Notes: generated by a model from the letters alone, not told the origin. A DNA stretch of 64,000 nt from Prorocentrum cordatum (GCA_963575745.1 CAUYUJ010014183.1:333501-397500), one strand, 5' to 3'; positions 11,101-19,337 are shown, counted from the first letter of the stretch. A program made the numbers and translations.

Positions 11101-11355
11101 ACGCCCACCGTGCCACACGAGCCACGGCTGCCACCTCCGCGATTCCACATGGGCACGCCAGAGAGGACGAGCTCAGCACCACCTTGCAGAGGCAACCTGA
11201 AGCAGCCAAGAGACCCCAGGAGGGCGAGCAGCCAGCCGAAAAAGGTCAGGATCTGCGACGCGGACGATGGCTTCGCGGACCCAGGCGACAGGGTGGCATC
11301 CTTCATCGAGAGCGGCGAGAGCGACCTCGACGGGGGTCGACTGTCAAAAAACTGA
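8188..11355 (+). CDS. Element A ORF1: gag-like long coiled-coil protein
   Basis: Up to 1055 residues. Residues 1-180 are Q/H/S-rich low complexity over the twin hairpins, so translation may instead start at the in-frame ATG at 8734 (residue 183, MEHESWSAPPDDEEMRF). Residues ~248-305 form a first coiled coil (heptad-like, E/K/L-rich). Residues ~320-367 are an A/P/R linker. Residues ~368-715 are an almost uninterrupted charged Q/E/A/K helix, predicted as a very long coiled coil. Residues ~716-1055 are acidic then proline-rich. No CCHC zinc knuckle or RRM was seen. Position ahead of the RT ORF and the coiled coil suggest an ORF1p-like RNA-binding, self-associating role in the RNP. That is by analogy with LINE ORF1 proteins and is not shown by homology. 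Confidence 0.6.
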   Translation: MTQNWKQHRGASRERWSGAGTTHLEASQRGPGKRWTGAGSTAQAQHQRKRSSSASDWTGDYGAIGGRPWEWALGDGQQHNAQRRQHSQQQQQQQPHTHKHHHQTAHHQHQQKHPQHQQRSDSAQHWKHSAPWRSASARRRSSRRRRRDQHDAPAAAYIGSFQYSPQQKAVLDSITPVSFAVAMEHESWSAPPDDEEMRFVWYKTKCHRLGRLSENIAGARLAGLCTSSLEQEAAITATNISFVLPHKERMKQLRATLEKLEEEHTEMEKRLSNMLDQEAAAARTIRVYKTLLKETRDQMAKTAGVKEESSEEKGSQDPTRGRAPHPAARRRRDPAAALAAPATAQPGIAASASSGPATTARSAPAAPDEIKDAIRKMTERLDSQQKKEQQQSDLLAQAELKHKSELKAYEQTMAQKMIHTTEAQLAKQEEWHTWEVNALKRHHTAKLEEKEAKAYEAQRGSQRTQEERAKGMLVDLQMHLELEKKTLREEMHKEDQRRAAIYTQQVQKARQEEQAVIQMAAQEAQWCKMAQEHNEKATREMAEAEYQERCARRSAYKEEELRIAVNYQQMAYEHQEEANRREAMRVVLNLEHAAIQAKAYEMQHEQEKYLERVGEHQEAVDKAQRMEEVALQRQAAATSEPQALQRQQELENHVSQQYHSTLQHQHQQDMQAAVQHYAHIQYMSDAQRQQQLQDLQRAHDMQTAGLQNALRDAWGAGGQVDEDLLLDMTDDLMEDPVTIERDQSMAEQEGTYQREQLEADLLRLLPSQYELPHPELPPYLEELAEVGFGERSHTSSMPTPEEPTLSPFGDLSFQDLSFVPRPPAEERPLPPPPPQQRPPIEEHASIGPLLHTGLLDVRANSDCIPIGESDDADLQDEEPKICQGLREEKEDEAPTDLASPSPTLPADSPIPTEQPTPRHILFPPVTPLTPNKTPQRRPQPAKTPMTTLFIDLSRDEEACPSTPPRMPIENITPTVPHEPRLPPPRFHMGTPERTSSAPPCRGNLKQPRDPRRASSQPKKVRICDADDGFADPGDRVASFIESGESDLDGGRLSKN
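8216..8320 (+). ncRNA. Twin hairpins with a shared apical loop, element A 5' region
   Basis: Hairpin 1 has an outer stem of 10 bp (8217-8226 with 8256-8265), a GAAAG side bulge, an inner stem GTGGTC/GACCAC (8232-8237 with 8247-8252) and loop AGGAGCAGG. Hairpin 2 has outer stem CCTGGG/CCCAGG (8278-8283 with 8312-8317), bulge AAAAG, inner stem GTGGAC/GTCCAC (8289-8294 with 8304-8309) and the identical 9-nt loop. The inner stems differ by a compensatory T-A to A-T swap and the outer stems are wholly different yet paired. This suggests a selected RNA structure, and argues that the region is 5' UTR and not coding. Confidence 0.55.
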
Positions 11356-12323
11356 GAGGGAGTACGCAGGCTGGGGGGCAACTGGCCCAGACCTGCGTCC
11401 AGCCAGCCACACCAGAAGACATCGGGGATATTGGGCCCAGACTCAGAGACCCGTGCGGGGACGAGCCTACGCCCAGCGACCCCCACCCACGGCCCCTGGC
11501 CGCCCGCACACGATCGCACCTAGCTTCCATCACACTACATAGTTACGCCCAAGCCGATGCGAGCCTTGGGGATGCCGCATCCGCTCCAAACCACCAGCGC
11601 TCTACTAGGGAGCCCCGACTCAAAAGACGCAGCAGACGAACCACCTGCACTACTAGCTCCCTAGACGCCGCAAATGTGGGCAAGGGTGGGGACCACCCAC
11701 AGGACGGCGACTTCAAGTTTGAGCGCTCCAAGCGCGGACCTGAGCGACCCCCTCAGGCCGCGACCCCCTTCGCCACCAGGGTTCAGGCAGGCAACCAGCA
11801 CCGCGACTGGGCGAGGCTGCAGCAAGAGTGGGAGAGCTACTCGGGCGGCCAGCCGCAGTGCCAGCAGCGTGGACCAAGGCGACGCCCCTTGGCCACGCCA
11901 GGATCGACACCCCACTTCTCGGGAGCTGCGGCGGCCCATGCGGCGTCGCAACCCTGGCAGCACAGCCACGCGAAGGCGGACCCATGCAGCAGGTCGAGAC
12001 TACCAGAGCCATCTCATCTGGAGGTCTCCCAGCGCCGGGTACCCTGGGGGTATCCCACACTTGCAGTCGACGGAGCCTGGCCCACGCGCCAACCTCACGC
12101 CACCAGCCATTTTGGCTCGCAAGAAGACCGCAAGACAAGCAGAAAGACCCCAAGGGAGCTGGCTAGTCCACCAGTGACAGCCAAATTAAATGCACACACC
12201 ACGGCACCACTAAGCACTGATCACACCCGACAGATACAGCATGGACCAATACAAGCCGACGAGCTAGAGCAAATCCAAGACACATACCTCGACAGCAACG
12301 ACAGCAGCCCAGCACCAGCATAA
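11184..12323 (+). CDS. Element A filler ORF, unrecognised
   Basis: 379 codons in a different frame from ORF1, overlapping its last 172 bp. The product is hydrophilic, rich in S, P, R, Q and H, with an aromatic patch DWARLQQEWESY near the middle. No domain is recognised. It may be the continuation of ORF1 by frameshift, a separate small protein, or an open frame by composition, since other frames across 11.4-12.2 kb are also partly open. A 14-nt spliced-leader match lies inside at 12105-12118. Confidence 0.3.
   Translation: MQRQPEAAKRPQEGEQPAEKGQDLRRGRWLRGPRRQGGILHRERRERPRRGSTVKKLRGSTQAGGQLAQTCVQPATPEDIGDIGPRLRDPCGDEPTPSDPHPRPLAARTRSHLASITLHSYAQADASLGDAASAPNHQRSTREPRLKRRSRRTTCTTSSLDAANVGKGGDHPQDGDFKFERSKRGPERPPQAATPFATRVQAGNQHRDWARLQQEWESYSGGQPQCQQRGPRRRPLATPGSTPHFSGAAAAHAASQPWQHSHAKADPCSRSRLPEPSHLEVSQRRVPWGYPTLAVDGAWPTRQPHATSHFGSQEDRKTSRKTPRELASPPVTAKLNAHTTAPLSTDHTRQIQHGPIQADELEQIQDTYLDSNDSSPAPA
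12105..12123 (+). other. Spliced-leader-like relict, site 2
   Basis: Positions 12105-12118 read AGCCATTTTGGCTC, an exact 14-nt match to the core of the dinoflagellate spliced leader; GCAAG follows where the leader ends AAG. It lies inside element A. It could be a relict from a spliced-leader-bearing transcript, or chance. Confidence 0.3.
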
Positions 12324-12365
12324 TCACACCTCAACGACGTCACAGCGGTTGCAACAGCAAGAAGA

Positions 12366-13649
12366 GTGGCGAAGCGCAAAAGATTACTCAGACAGGCGCT
12401 TAAGGCGGAGATGCTCCCAGGCCGCGGAGCGATACCGACCAAGAACTCCTTCGAGGCGCTCGCAGACAACAGCAGTAGCGAGGACGACGCACGGCCAGAT
12501 AGTACTCAGCCCCTTGGAACTGAACAACCTGAGGAGCAGGACTTGGAAGCCGCCATCGGGTGCCCGAATCGAGAGCGCCGCAGCGGCCGCTCGAGTATGC
12601 GTACTACTTGGAGGCCAACGCCTCGGTCCACAGCAGCAGAGCATACTCAATGCTCAGTCGAGTCCAAACAACACAATGCACCGACCAGGACCTGTCTGCG
12701 TTGGCGTGTCAGCGCGGGGCCGCCTCACTCTGCAAGGCCGTCGACGGGCGGACCTGCTCTCCCCGAGCAGCTGCGGGTTGACTCCCCCTTGCAGGTGCGA
12801 AGACGCGAGGGCATGCCTCCGACGGGAGGGTGGTCGAAGCCTTGCCCTCGCGTCAGCGACGTCGTGCTGGGGCGCGCAACCAGGTCCAACGATCACCAAC
12901 CAGCTACAGCCCCGCCACCGACACCAGCCACATCAAGCGTAGACCCCAATGAGCAACGGGCAGAGCCAACTCCACTCACTCTTCCACCACCGACTCCAAG
13001 TGACCCCCCTGACGGCATAACTCACCGTCTACGTGACAGCACGCTCCATGCCCAATCACACGAGCCCCTGTTCAGTCAGGCCGTGCGGGCTGGATCGGAC
13101 AACTTGAACGTCGATGAGGTGTGCTGCCAATCACCACCGATCCCGCGGGAGAGAAGCACGACGCGGGCGGGGCCCACGCCCTATAAGCCAGCCGACCATG
13201 TGGAGCCCGAGCAGTCACTCCCAGCCAGCACGACTAATACCAGACAACACCTTCAACCCCAGAGGGACGTGCAATCCCGACGAGCAATGCTGCCATTCAG
13301 GTGCTACCACGGCGCTATCGGACACCCGGCGGGACAGCAGCAATCCATCCCCGCACCACACCGCCGCACAACCACAGCCATGCACCCCTTCCGTATTCCA
13401 ACTAGGCGCAGCATAACTGCAGACGACGCTCGAGACAATCAACGCACTAGCACTGAGTGCGAGCACAGCGACGACTACCTACGATGCGAGCGCAGGAGGC
13501 GACGCCGACAAAGAACCAGACCAGCAACACACGGACAAGTGCACAAAACCGACCTGGCAGCGGCAGCAGCAGCACGCAGCGACGCTTTGCCAATATTGGA
13601 TCACCACAGTTCCTACCGACGCAGTTCCAACAACACGTCCAGAAGCTGA
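12366..13649 (+). CDS. Element A second filler ORF, low-complexity basic protein
   Basis: 427 codons in the same frame as 11184-12323, separated from it by 42 bp. It begins MAKRKRLLRQALKAEML with a basic patch and then KNSFEALADNSSSEDD, a style often seen at the start of LINE ORFs. The rest is S/T/P/R-rich and featureless. Its last 192 bp overlap the RNase H-APE ORF in another frame, so ORF2 could be reached by frameshift or re-initiation. No function is assigned. It could be an N-terminal extension of ORF2. Confidence 0.3.
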   Translation: MAKRKRLLRQALKAEMLPGRGAIPTKNSFEALADNSSSEDDARPDSTQPLGTEQPEEQDLEAAIGCPNRERRSGRSSMRTTWRPTPRSTAAEHTQCSVESKQHNAPTRTCLRWRVSAGPPHSARPSTGGPALPEQLRVDSPLQVRRREGMPPTGGWSKPCPRVSDVVLGRATRSNDHQPATAPPPTPATSSVDPNEQRAEPTPLTLPPPTPSDPPDGITHRLRDSTLHAQSHEPLFSQAVRAGSDNLNVDEVCCQSPPIPRERSTTRAGPTPYKPADHVEPEQSLPASTTNTRQHLQPQRDVQSRRAMLPFRCYHGAIGHPAGQQQSIPAPHRRTTTAMHPFRIPTRRSITADDARDNQRTSTECEHSDDYLRCERRRRRRQRTRPATHGQVHKTDLAAAAAARSDALPILDHHSSYRRSSNNTSRS

Positions 13650-16591
13650 CATGGCACTACGACCTCGAGGAACACGACTTGCACGAGCACGCCAGGCTGG
13701 CGGTAAGGCACCTCGCCCCCCCGAGACCCTCGGCGTCTGTGAAGCGGCGCTACTACTTCACCGACGCGTCCTACCACGCCAAGGCGCCAGGCACATCGGC
13801 ATGGGCAGTGGTACATCTGAGGGAAGACGACCAGGGCATCGCCTACTACAGACACATGCACTCCAACCATGCCCTGTCTGTCAGCGAGGAAATGGCCAAC
13901 AACAGCACCTCCAGTACCAGCCCCGAATTGGGAGCGTTGCTCTGGGCAGGTATCGCATGTATCCAAGAGGACGATGAGCAGGATATCGTCATCATCGGCG
14001 ACAACACCGCGGCTCTGGGAGCGGCAGCTGGAACATCGAGGATCAGATCGTGTAGGAACCGCCCACTCGCGAGGTTCACACGTATATTCTTCCAGCAACT
14101 CCAGCTCACCAAGGCCACCAGCTTCGAACATACACATGCTCATCGAGATGCCCCCTGGAATGAAGCAGCAGATATTTTGTCAAAATATGCGGCACTCCAA
14201 CCAGCGCCACCACCACCCGCGGAAGAGCTAGTTGACATAGTACGATATAACAGCACGCTCGAATGGGCCTGGATGGTCAACCCTGCGTGCAAGGATATAC
14301 ATGCTTACCCAACCTGGAGGCACGGACAGCTCGAGGAGCACGTCTCACCCCAGTTGGCTGAAGCAGACCACATCCATGACCTTACCGCAGACAGCTACAA
14401 CAAGGGCATGCTGAAGCTCAACATCGCGCAGTACAACGCTCAGTCCATGGTAGGCGACTTCGCCTCCACGGACCTGCACCTGGACATCTCCTGCAAGGGG
14501 GCTCTAGTCAGAGCCCAACTCTTGGACCTTCAGGTCCACGTCGCGGGGCTGCAGGAGACTCGCTGTAAGGAGGCCGCATGGACAGGACAAGGTTTCATCA
14601 ACATCCAGAGCGAGGCGCAGGACGGCAATTGGGGATGCGCGTTACTACTCAATGTGGAGACCCCGCACGGACAGCTCAAAGGGAAAGACCTGTACTTCAA
14701 GCAGTCCCAGCTCACAAAACTGTACTCTTCGGCCAGGATGCTCTTCGTCCGCGTGCATGCCCCTTTGTTCCACCACGTCATCGCCGTTGCTCACGCCCCG
14801 TACCAGAAGGCCAAGGACATCAACGGCTGGTGGGAACAATTCAGAGAGCTGTGTGACACGTGGAAGCCAGAGATCCTGCTCATCGACGCGAATGCCAAGC
14901 TAGGACACAAGGACGGAGAGGACACACAGTGGCTGGGCCAGAAGGGCCCAAACCAGCTGACAGACAAGAATGGACATGAATTCCATGAGTCTGTCGCCAG
15001 TTGCCACCTACACGTCGTCAACACATACTACGGGAACAGCGACGACTACACATACCACAAGGACGGGGTCTCCAACCGCATCGACTACGTCGCCATGGCT
15101 CCCTGCCTGTTCAAGTGCGTCGCAGCCTGCACTGTACTGAGGGATTTCCAAAAGCCGACCGCCAAGAAGAAGAACGAGCACAGCAAGCAGAGGAGCAATG
15201 GCGCTCAGAACGGCTACGACACGACCACAGACCACCTGCCCGTGCTGGTTGAAGTCGTGGGCGACATCATCGGACGCCACCGAAACTTGAAGGGAACCGC
15301 TCAGCTGGACACTAACAAACTCAAGAACCCAGAGTGCATCACCGCATTCAAGCAGGACCTGAACAGCACCAGTTTACCACCATGGAAGGCAGACGTCAAT
15401 GACCATTATCACGAGACGGCGGGACTCATTGCCGAGAAGACGAAGCAGTACTTCGGACGGGACCCGCTTACACCTTGCAACGCCACAATCTCAGAGGCCA
15501 GCATGCGATTATTGCGACTGCGCAGATATGCTGAGAGCTCCACGCGGACCTACACGAACAATGGGGATCCAGCACCACTAGAAGTGTTCCGCAAGAGGCT
15601 CTGCTACGAGGCGTCGGACTACGCCCGCGCTGAAGACAGCTGGTTTAGCTCAGTGGCAGCCCTTGCGGGCGCCTGCCAGCTCAGCCGCACCACCGGCTGC
15701 CTCGGCATCGCGCACGACGCCGCAAGGCTTTTCATCGACCACACTAGGGACACGTTCAGGCACCAGCTGAGTACCGACCGCAGTCAGTACTCCCACGACC
15801 TCGGTAGCAAATTGGCGGACAGCAGAACAGCAAGAGACGCCAGGACCGAGTGGCAGCTGACCAAGAAGATTCTGATCCACGGCGGCCGCGAACCAAAATA
15901 CGTCAGTGCGCTACCCACCATGCAGCAGCCCGACGGTACCATCATGGGCAGCCAGAGCGAGATCAGCCGCGCCACGCTGCAGCACTTCGCCAAGATCGAG
16001 TCAGCAGACATCAGGGACAAGTACGACCTCGCGGACCGCTACAACTGCAGCCGTACCCACAGATCACCACCCGACGAGGTTTCGCAGCACCTGCACATGA
16101 CACTCAACGACCTGGTGGAGAGCTTCGCGGACGGCAAGAAGGGCCGAGCAGGGCGACCCGATGGCAACCTGGACGACATCCTCAAGCTCGCGCCCGAGGA
16201 GACGGCCCGCCACTGGTATCCTGTCGTCCTGAAGACGATCTTGCGAGGCCGCGAACCAATCCAATTCAAGGCAGGTATTGCAGTGAAGCTTTACAAGGGC
16301 AGCGGCACGAGGGCCCTACTGGAGTACTACAGGTCGATCCTCCTCAACAACACTGTGGCCAAGCACTGCCACAAGTGGCTCCGCTCAACGACGTTGAGGG
16401 TCTGCAGCTGCCTGCTGAGTCACCCAGCACGGCGGAATCCCGAAGAAGTCAGGCGCGTACTCCACCTACACCATCAAAGCGTTCTTCGGGATCTGCAGGC
16501 GAATGCGTCTCAGCGCCGTCGGCATCCTGTTGGACCTCCGACAGGCCTTCTACTCTGTCATTCGCGAGTTCGTGCTGGGGCGGGAGGGTGA
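13457..16591 (+). CDS. Element A ORF2, first part: RNase H + APE endonuclease + RT start
   Basis: RNase H spans residues ~95-245: D103 in YYFTDASYH, E157 in SPELGALLWA, D182 in IIGDNTAALG, and H229-R-D-A-P-W-N-E-A-A-D239, the full D-E-D-D set. An APE-type endonuclease spans ~320-605: N-terminal LNIAQYNAQSM, E367 in GLQETRCK, D477 and N479 in LLIDANAKLG, S539 and D543 in SNRIDYVA, and terminal D592-H593. RT blocks begin near residue 935 (IQFKAGIAVKLYKGSG, then YRSILLNNTVAKH). After about 16385 (residue ~976) the frame no longer encodes RT; the real sequence continues in two other frames into 16419-18500. The protein would nick DNA, copy element RNA and remove RNA from the hybrid. RNase H ahead of APE is the unusual feature. 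Confidence 0.8.
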   Translation: MRAQRRLPTMRAQEATPTKNQTSNTRTSAQNRPGSGSSSTQRRFANIGSPQFLPTQFQQHVQKLTWHYDLEEHDLHEHARLAVRHLAPPRPSASVKRRYYFTDASYHAKAPGTSAWAVVHLREDDQGIAYYRHMHSNHALSVSEEMANNSTSSTSPELGALLWAGIACIQEDDEQDIVIIGDNTAALGAAAGTSRIRSCRNRPLARFTRIFFQQLQLTKATSFEHTHAHRDAPWNEAADILSKYAALQPAPPPPAEELVDIVRYNSTLEWAWMVNPACKDIHAYPTWRHGQLEEHVSPQLAEADHIHDLTADSYNKGMLKLNIAQYNAQSMVGDFASTDLHLDISCKGALVRAQLLDLQVHVAGLQETRCKEAAWTGQGFINIQSEAQDGNWGCALLLNVETPHGQLKGKDLYFKQSQLTKLYSSARMLFVRVHAPLFHHVIAVAHAPYQKAKDINGWWEQFRELCDTWKPEILLIDANAKLGHKDGEDTQWLGQKGPNQLTDKNGHEFHESVASCHLHVVNTYYGNSDDYTYHKDGVSNRIDYVAMAPCLFKCVAACTVLRDFQKPTAKKKNEHSKQRSNGAQNGYDTTTDHLPVLVEVVGDIIGRHRNLKGTAQLDTNKLKNPECITAFKQDLNSTSLPPWKADVNDHYHETAGLIAEKTKQYFGRDPLTPCNATISEASMRLLRLRRYAESSTRTYTNNGDPAPLEVFRKRLCYEASDYARAEDSWFSSVAALAGACQLSRTTGCLGIAHDAARLFIDHTRDTFRHQLSTDRSQYSHDLGSKLADSRTARDARTEWQLTKKILIHGGREPKYVSALPTMQQPDGTIMGSQSEISRATLQHFAKIESADIRDKYDLADRYNCSRTHRSPPDEVSQHLHMTLNDLVESFADGKKGRAGRPDGNLDDILKLAPEETARHWYPVVLKTILRGREPIQFKAGIAVKLYKGSGTRALLEYYRSILLNNTVAKHCHKWLRSTTLRVCSCLLSHPARRNPEEVRRVLHLHHQSVLRDLQANASQRRRHPVGPPTGLLLCHSRVRAGAGG

Positions 16592-18500
16592 GAAGCCCTG
16601 GCTTCAAAAGGTGATGGCAGGAGGCGACCCACCTGAATGGCTCATGCCCGCCATCCAGCAGTTGATCCCGGCACCAGGCTACTTAGCGCTCAACGACGTA
16701 GACGAGAACCTTCGATTTCAGCTGGAAGAAGCACACGACATGACATTCTTCCAAGTACGGGGAGATGAGCTTTGCGCGGAGAGCCGCAAGGGCACACGCC
16801 CAGGCAACGGCCTGGCCGACCTCATCTTCAACATCAGCTTCGCGCACGCCCTGGGCCCGCTGGAGCAGGAGCTACACTCGAGGGGGTACTCATTACAGCT
16901 ACCACCAGCGGGAGATCAAGCCATTACCACTACAGGCCAGCTCCGAGGTCACGAAGGGACCCTGCCAGAAGTATCCTTCATGGACGATGCGACGTTCCTG
17001 TGCGCACTCAGGGATAACACGAAAATCGAGAGCAGCATCTTTGATATATTGTCCATCATTGCGAAGAGACTCAAGATCTTCGGGCACGACCTACACCCCA
17101 AGAAGACCAAAGTTCTGCTGCATATAGACGGGCACGCCAAACAACATATCAAAGCGAGGATTTTCAGGACAAGCCCCATCACATTGCAACGCGAGGACTG
17201 CCAGCTGCTGACCAGCATTGATGCCACCACAGCTGAGGTCACGTCTCAGGGACTCACATTGGGCAATATTGTGGCAAGCGACGGCGGTGAGGGACCGAAC
17301 CTTATGAGACGCATCATCGATCACAGATCTGCAGAGGGGCCCTTGAAGAAGTCCATCTTCCGACTGCCGCACATCGACCTCAAAGCCAAGATGCTGTGCC
17401 TCGCGGCACTGGCGCAGAGCAAGCTGACCTGCGACTGCGAAGTATGGGGGCCGCTGACAGTTCAACAGAAGCAGATGCTGCAGAGCAGACACATGGCGAG
17501 CCTTCGAGCCGCCGCGCGGCAACAGCGACACGGCGCGGGGCACGCGCATACCTTGGACGACGAAGTATACTTGATATGTGACGAAGTACCGATCCACATG
17601 TATCTGCGCCGACGGCGCCTGATGTACCTGGTCAGAATGGTGCATGCGGACACGCCCTTCCTTCGCCGCCTCATCGACGAGCTCTGGGGGGACAGTAAAG
17701 CCTGGAATGTACTTATCGTCGAGGATCTGGATTGGATAAGAAGATCCCTACTAGACGACGAGGACATTGGCTGCGACATCAGGGGCCCTGTACGATGGTT
17801 ACGAACACAGCAAGAGCAGGCCGCACAAGCCATGATTACGCGTGCATGGCTCAGGTACAAGGCATGGCAGCACGACATATATCGACATCGGATATGGCAA
17901 AGGCAGTTGCACCGGCTAGCGCAAGACTTTGGACTGACCGCGCCCAACTTCGATGGACGGCCACCTGCACAACACAGTGGCTACATATGCTATGAGTGTG
18001 GCAAGATCCTAAAAACTCGGGGAGCATGGAAGCGCCACCGCACCATGGAGCACATCGGCTATGACCTCCCCGAATTACTCGCCCGTTCGACAACCTGCCC
18101 TGGGTGCGGGAAGGACTTCATCACGCGATCGCGCATACTCAAGCACCTGAGAAGGTGCCCCAGGTGCCTGGCTGTACTCCAAGCAATTGAAGTTCCAATG
18201 GATTTGCAGGAGGCAGCCGAACGCCGAGAAGAAGAACGAGAGGCGGTGGCGACGAGGAAGGCAATGGGTCATGGAGCTACTAAGGCGCTGGTGCCTGCTC
18301 AACAGGTCATGCACATCAAGCTCGCCGACCACATCGAACAGCATCAGCTCCAGCTCTCGCCTGCGCCGCCTGCAGCAGCGGCCCCTCAAGCAGTGACGCC
18401 GCCAGCAAGGACATTCGCACCGCGCAGCAGGCCCATGGTTACTACTGCTATGTTCTTGCTGCGCCTTTTTTCAGGCAGACGCCGAGCGGAGGATTTCTAG
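16419..18500 (+). CDS. Element A ORF2, second part: reverse transcriptase + two C2H2 zinc fingers
   Basis: This frame is open from 16419 and carries HGGIPKKSGAYSTY, motif A GILLDLRQAFYSV (Asp at 16533), motif B GTRPGNGLAD (from 16791) and motif C FMDD (16977-16988) in place of the usual F/YADD. LHPKKTKVLLHI follows as the downstream RT block. Near 17982-18053 is a C2H2 finger (CYECGK...KRHRTMEH) and near 18093-18168 a second (CPGCGKDF...LKHLRRC). Such C-terminal fingers may bind nucleic acid. The open frame ends at TAG 18498-18500, and ORF3 continues in the same frame. The first in-frame ATG is at 16503, but the RT homology begins upstream of it. Confidence 0.8.
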   Translation, partial: VTQHGGIPKKSGAYSTYTIKAFFGICRRMRLSAVGILLDLRQAFYSVIREFVLGREGEKPWLQKVMAGGDPPEWLMPAIQQLIPAPGYLALNDVDENLRFQLEEAHDMTFFQVRGDELCAESRKGTRPGNGLADLIFNISFAHALGPLEQELHSRGYSLQLPPAGDQAITTTGQLRGHEGTLPEVSFMDDATFLCALRDNTKIESSIFDILSIIAKRLKIFGHDLHPKKTKVLLHIDGHAKQHIKARIFRTSPITLQREDCQLLTSIDATTAEVTSQGLTLGNIVASDGGEGPNLMRRIIDHRSAEGPLKKSIFRLPHIDLKAKMLCLAALAQSKLTCDCEVWGPLTVQQKQMLQSRHMASLRAAARQQRHGAGHAHTLDDEVYLICDEVPIHMYLRRRRLMYLVRMVHADTPFLRRLIDELWGDSKAWNVLIVEDLDWIRRSLLDDEDIGCDIRGPVRWLRTQQEQAAQAMITRAWLRYKAWQHDIYRHRIWQRQLHRLAQDFGLTAPNFDGRPPAQHSGYICYECGKILKTRGAWKRHRTMEHIGYDLPELLARSTTCPGCGKDFITRSRILKHLRRCPRCLAVLQAIEVPMDLQEAAERREEEREAVATRKAMGHGATKALVPAQQVMHIKLADHIEQHQLQLSPAPPAAAAPQAVTPPARTFAPRSRPMVTTAMFLLRLFSGRRRAEDF

Positions 18501-18512
18501 CACCACTACGAG

Positions 18513-19337
18513 ATGAACACTCGGGAATGCAATTTGGTAGTATTATCAATCGACGTGCAGATAGACCCCGACAAAGGAGACCTGACGAAGCCAGACGTCG
18601 TCGAGTTTTGGTGCGCGGCGATACGACAGGGCAAAATTTTCGGCATTGTAGCTGGGCCCCCCTGCGAGACGTGGTGCTCATCGCGCTGGCATGCCGCCGA
18701 GGGAAAAGCTCCGCGCCCACTACGTGCACACGACTTCCCCTGGGGCATACAAGCAGCCAATCAAGCGGAGCTTCAACAGCTAGCACTAGCCAACGAGCTG
18801 TACAGGACAGCTCTACTACTCATCACCACTGGCTTGCAGTACAATGTATCCGCTGTACTCGAGCATCCTGCCCCAGCTACTTGGTGTCCTCAAGCGCCGA
18901 GCAGCTGGCAGCGAGCGGAGACGCTTTGGCTGTTGGAGCAGACGAACGTCGAACTACACTACATCGACCAGTGCCAGTTTGGGCAGGCCGCGCGAAAGCC
19001 AACATGTCTGATGGCGGTGCACCTCAGTGAACTCACACAAGAGCTTGGGGCAGTACCTGGGGGACAGCTGTGCCGACATAACGGACACGACAGAGCTTAC
19101 GGACGAGACGGCCAGGGCGGCTGGAGGACCGCCCCCCTCAAGGAATATCCTTCAAAGTTGTGCAAGGCAATGGCAACGGCCTTCGCAGCCCATTGGGGGC
19201 AGCTCGCAGACGAAGAGGCATTGTGGGCCGAAACGGATGAATGCTATCACAGGTTTTATGCCCCCCTGGACTATTACATCGAGCCAGAGCAGCTGGGCCA
19301 CGACTGTCACAGGACATGGGGTACCCACCGGCGCTAG
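18513..19337 (+). CDS. Element A ORF3: cytosine-methyltransferase-like protein
   Basis: 274 codons, in the same frame as ORF2 and only 12 nt past its TAG. The N-terminal LVVLSIDVQ and GDLTKP are followed by IVAGPPCETWC with Cys51, which matches the motif IV proline-cysteine loop of C5 DNA methyltransferases (usually PCQ, here PCE). EHPAP near residue 117 sits where ENV is expected. QCQFGQAARKPTCLMA and a C-terminal YPSKLCKAMA follow. The usual target-recognition region and motif VIII QxRxR are not evident, so catalysis is uncertain. Retrotransposon-borne cytosine methyltransferases have been described in dinoflagellates. The protein lacks the first Rossmann strand (FxGxG); it may start upstream by readthrough of the TAG. 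Confidence 0.5.
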   Translation: MNTRECNLVVLSIDVQIDPDKGDLTKPDVVEFWCAAIRQGKIFGIVAGPPCETWCSSRWHAAEGKAPRPLRAHDFPWGIQAANQAELQQLALANELYRTALLLITTGLQYNVSAVLEHPAPATWCPQAPSSWQRAETLWLLEQTNVELHYIDQCQFGQAARKPTCLMAVHLSELTQELGAVPGGQLCRHNGHDRAYGRDGQGGWRTAPLKEYPSKLCKAMATAFAAHWGQLADEEALWAETDECYHRFYAPLDYYIEPEQLGHDCHRTWGTHRR

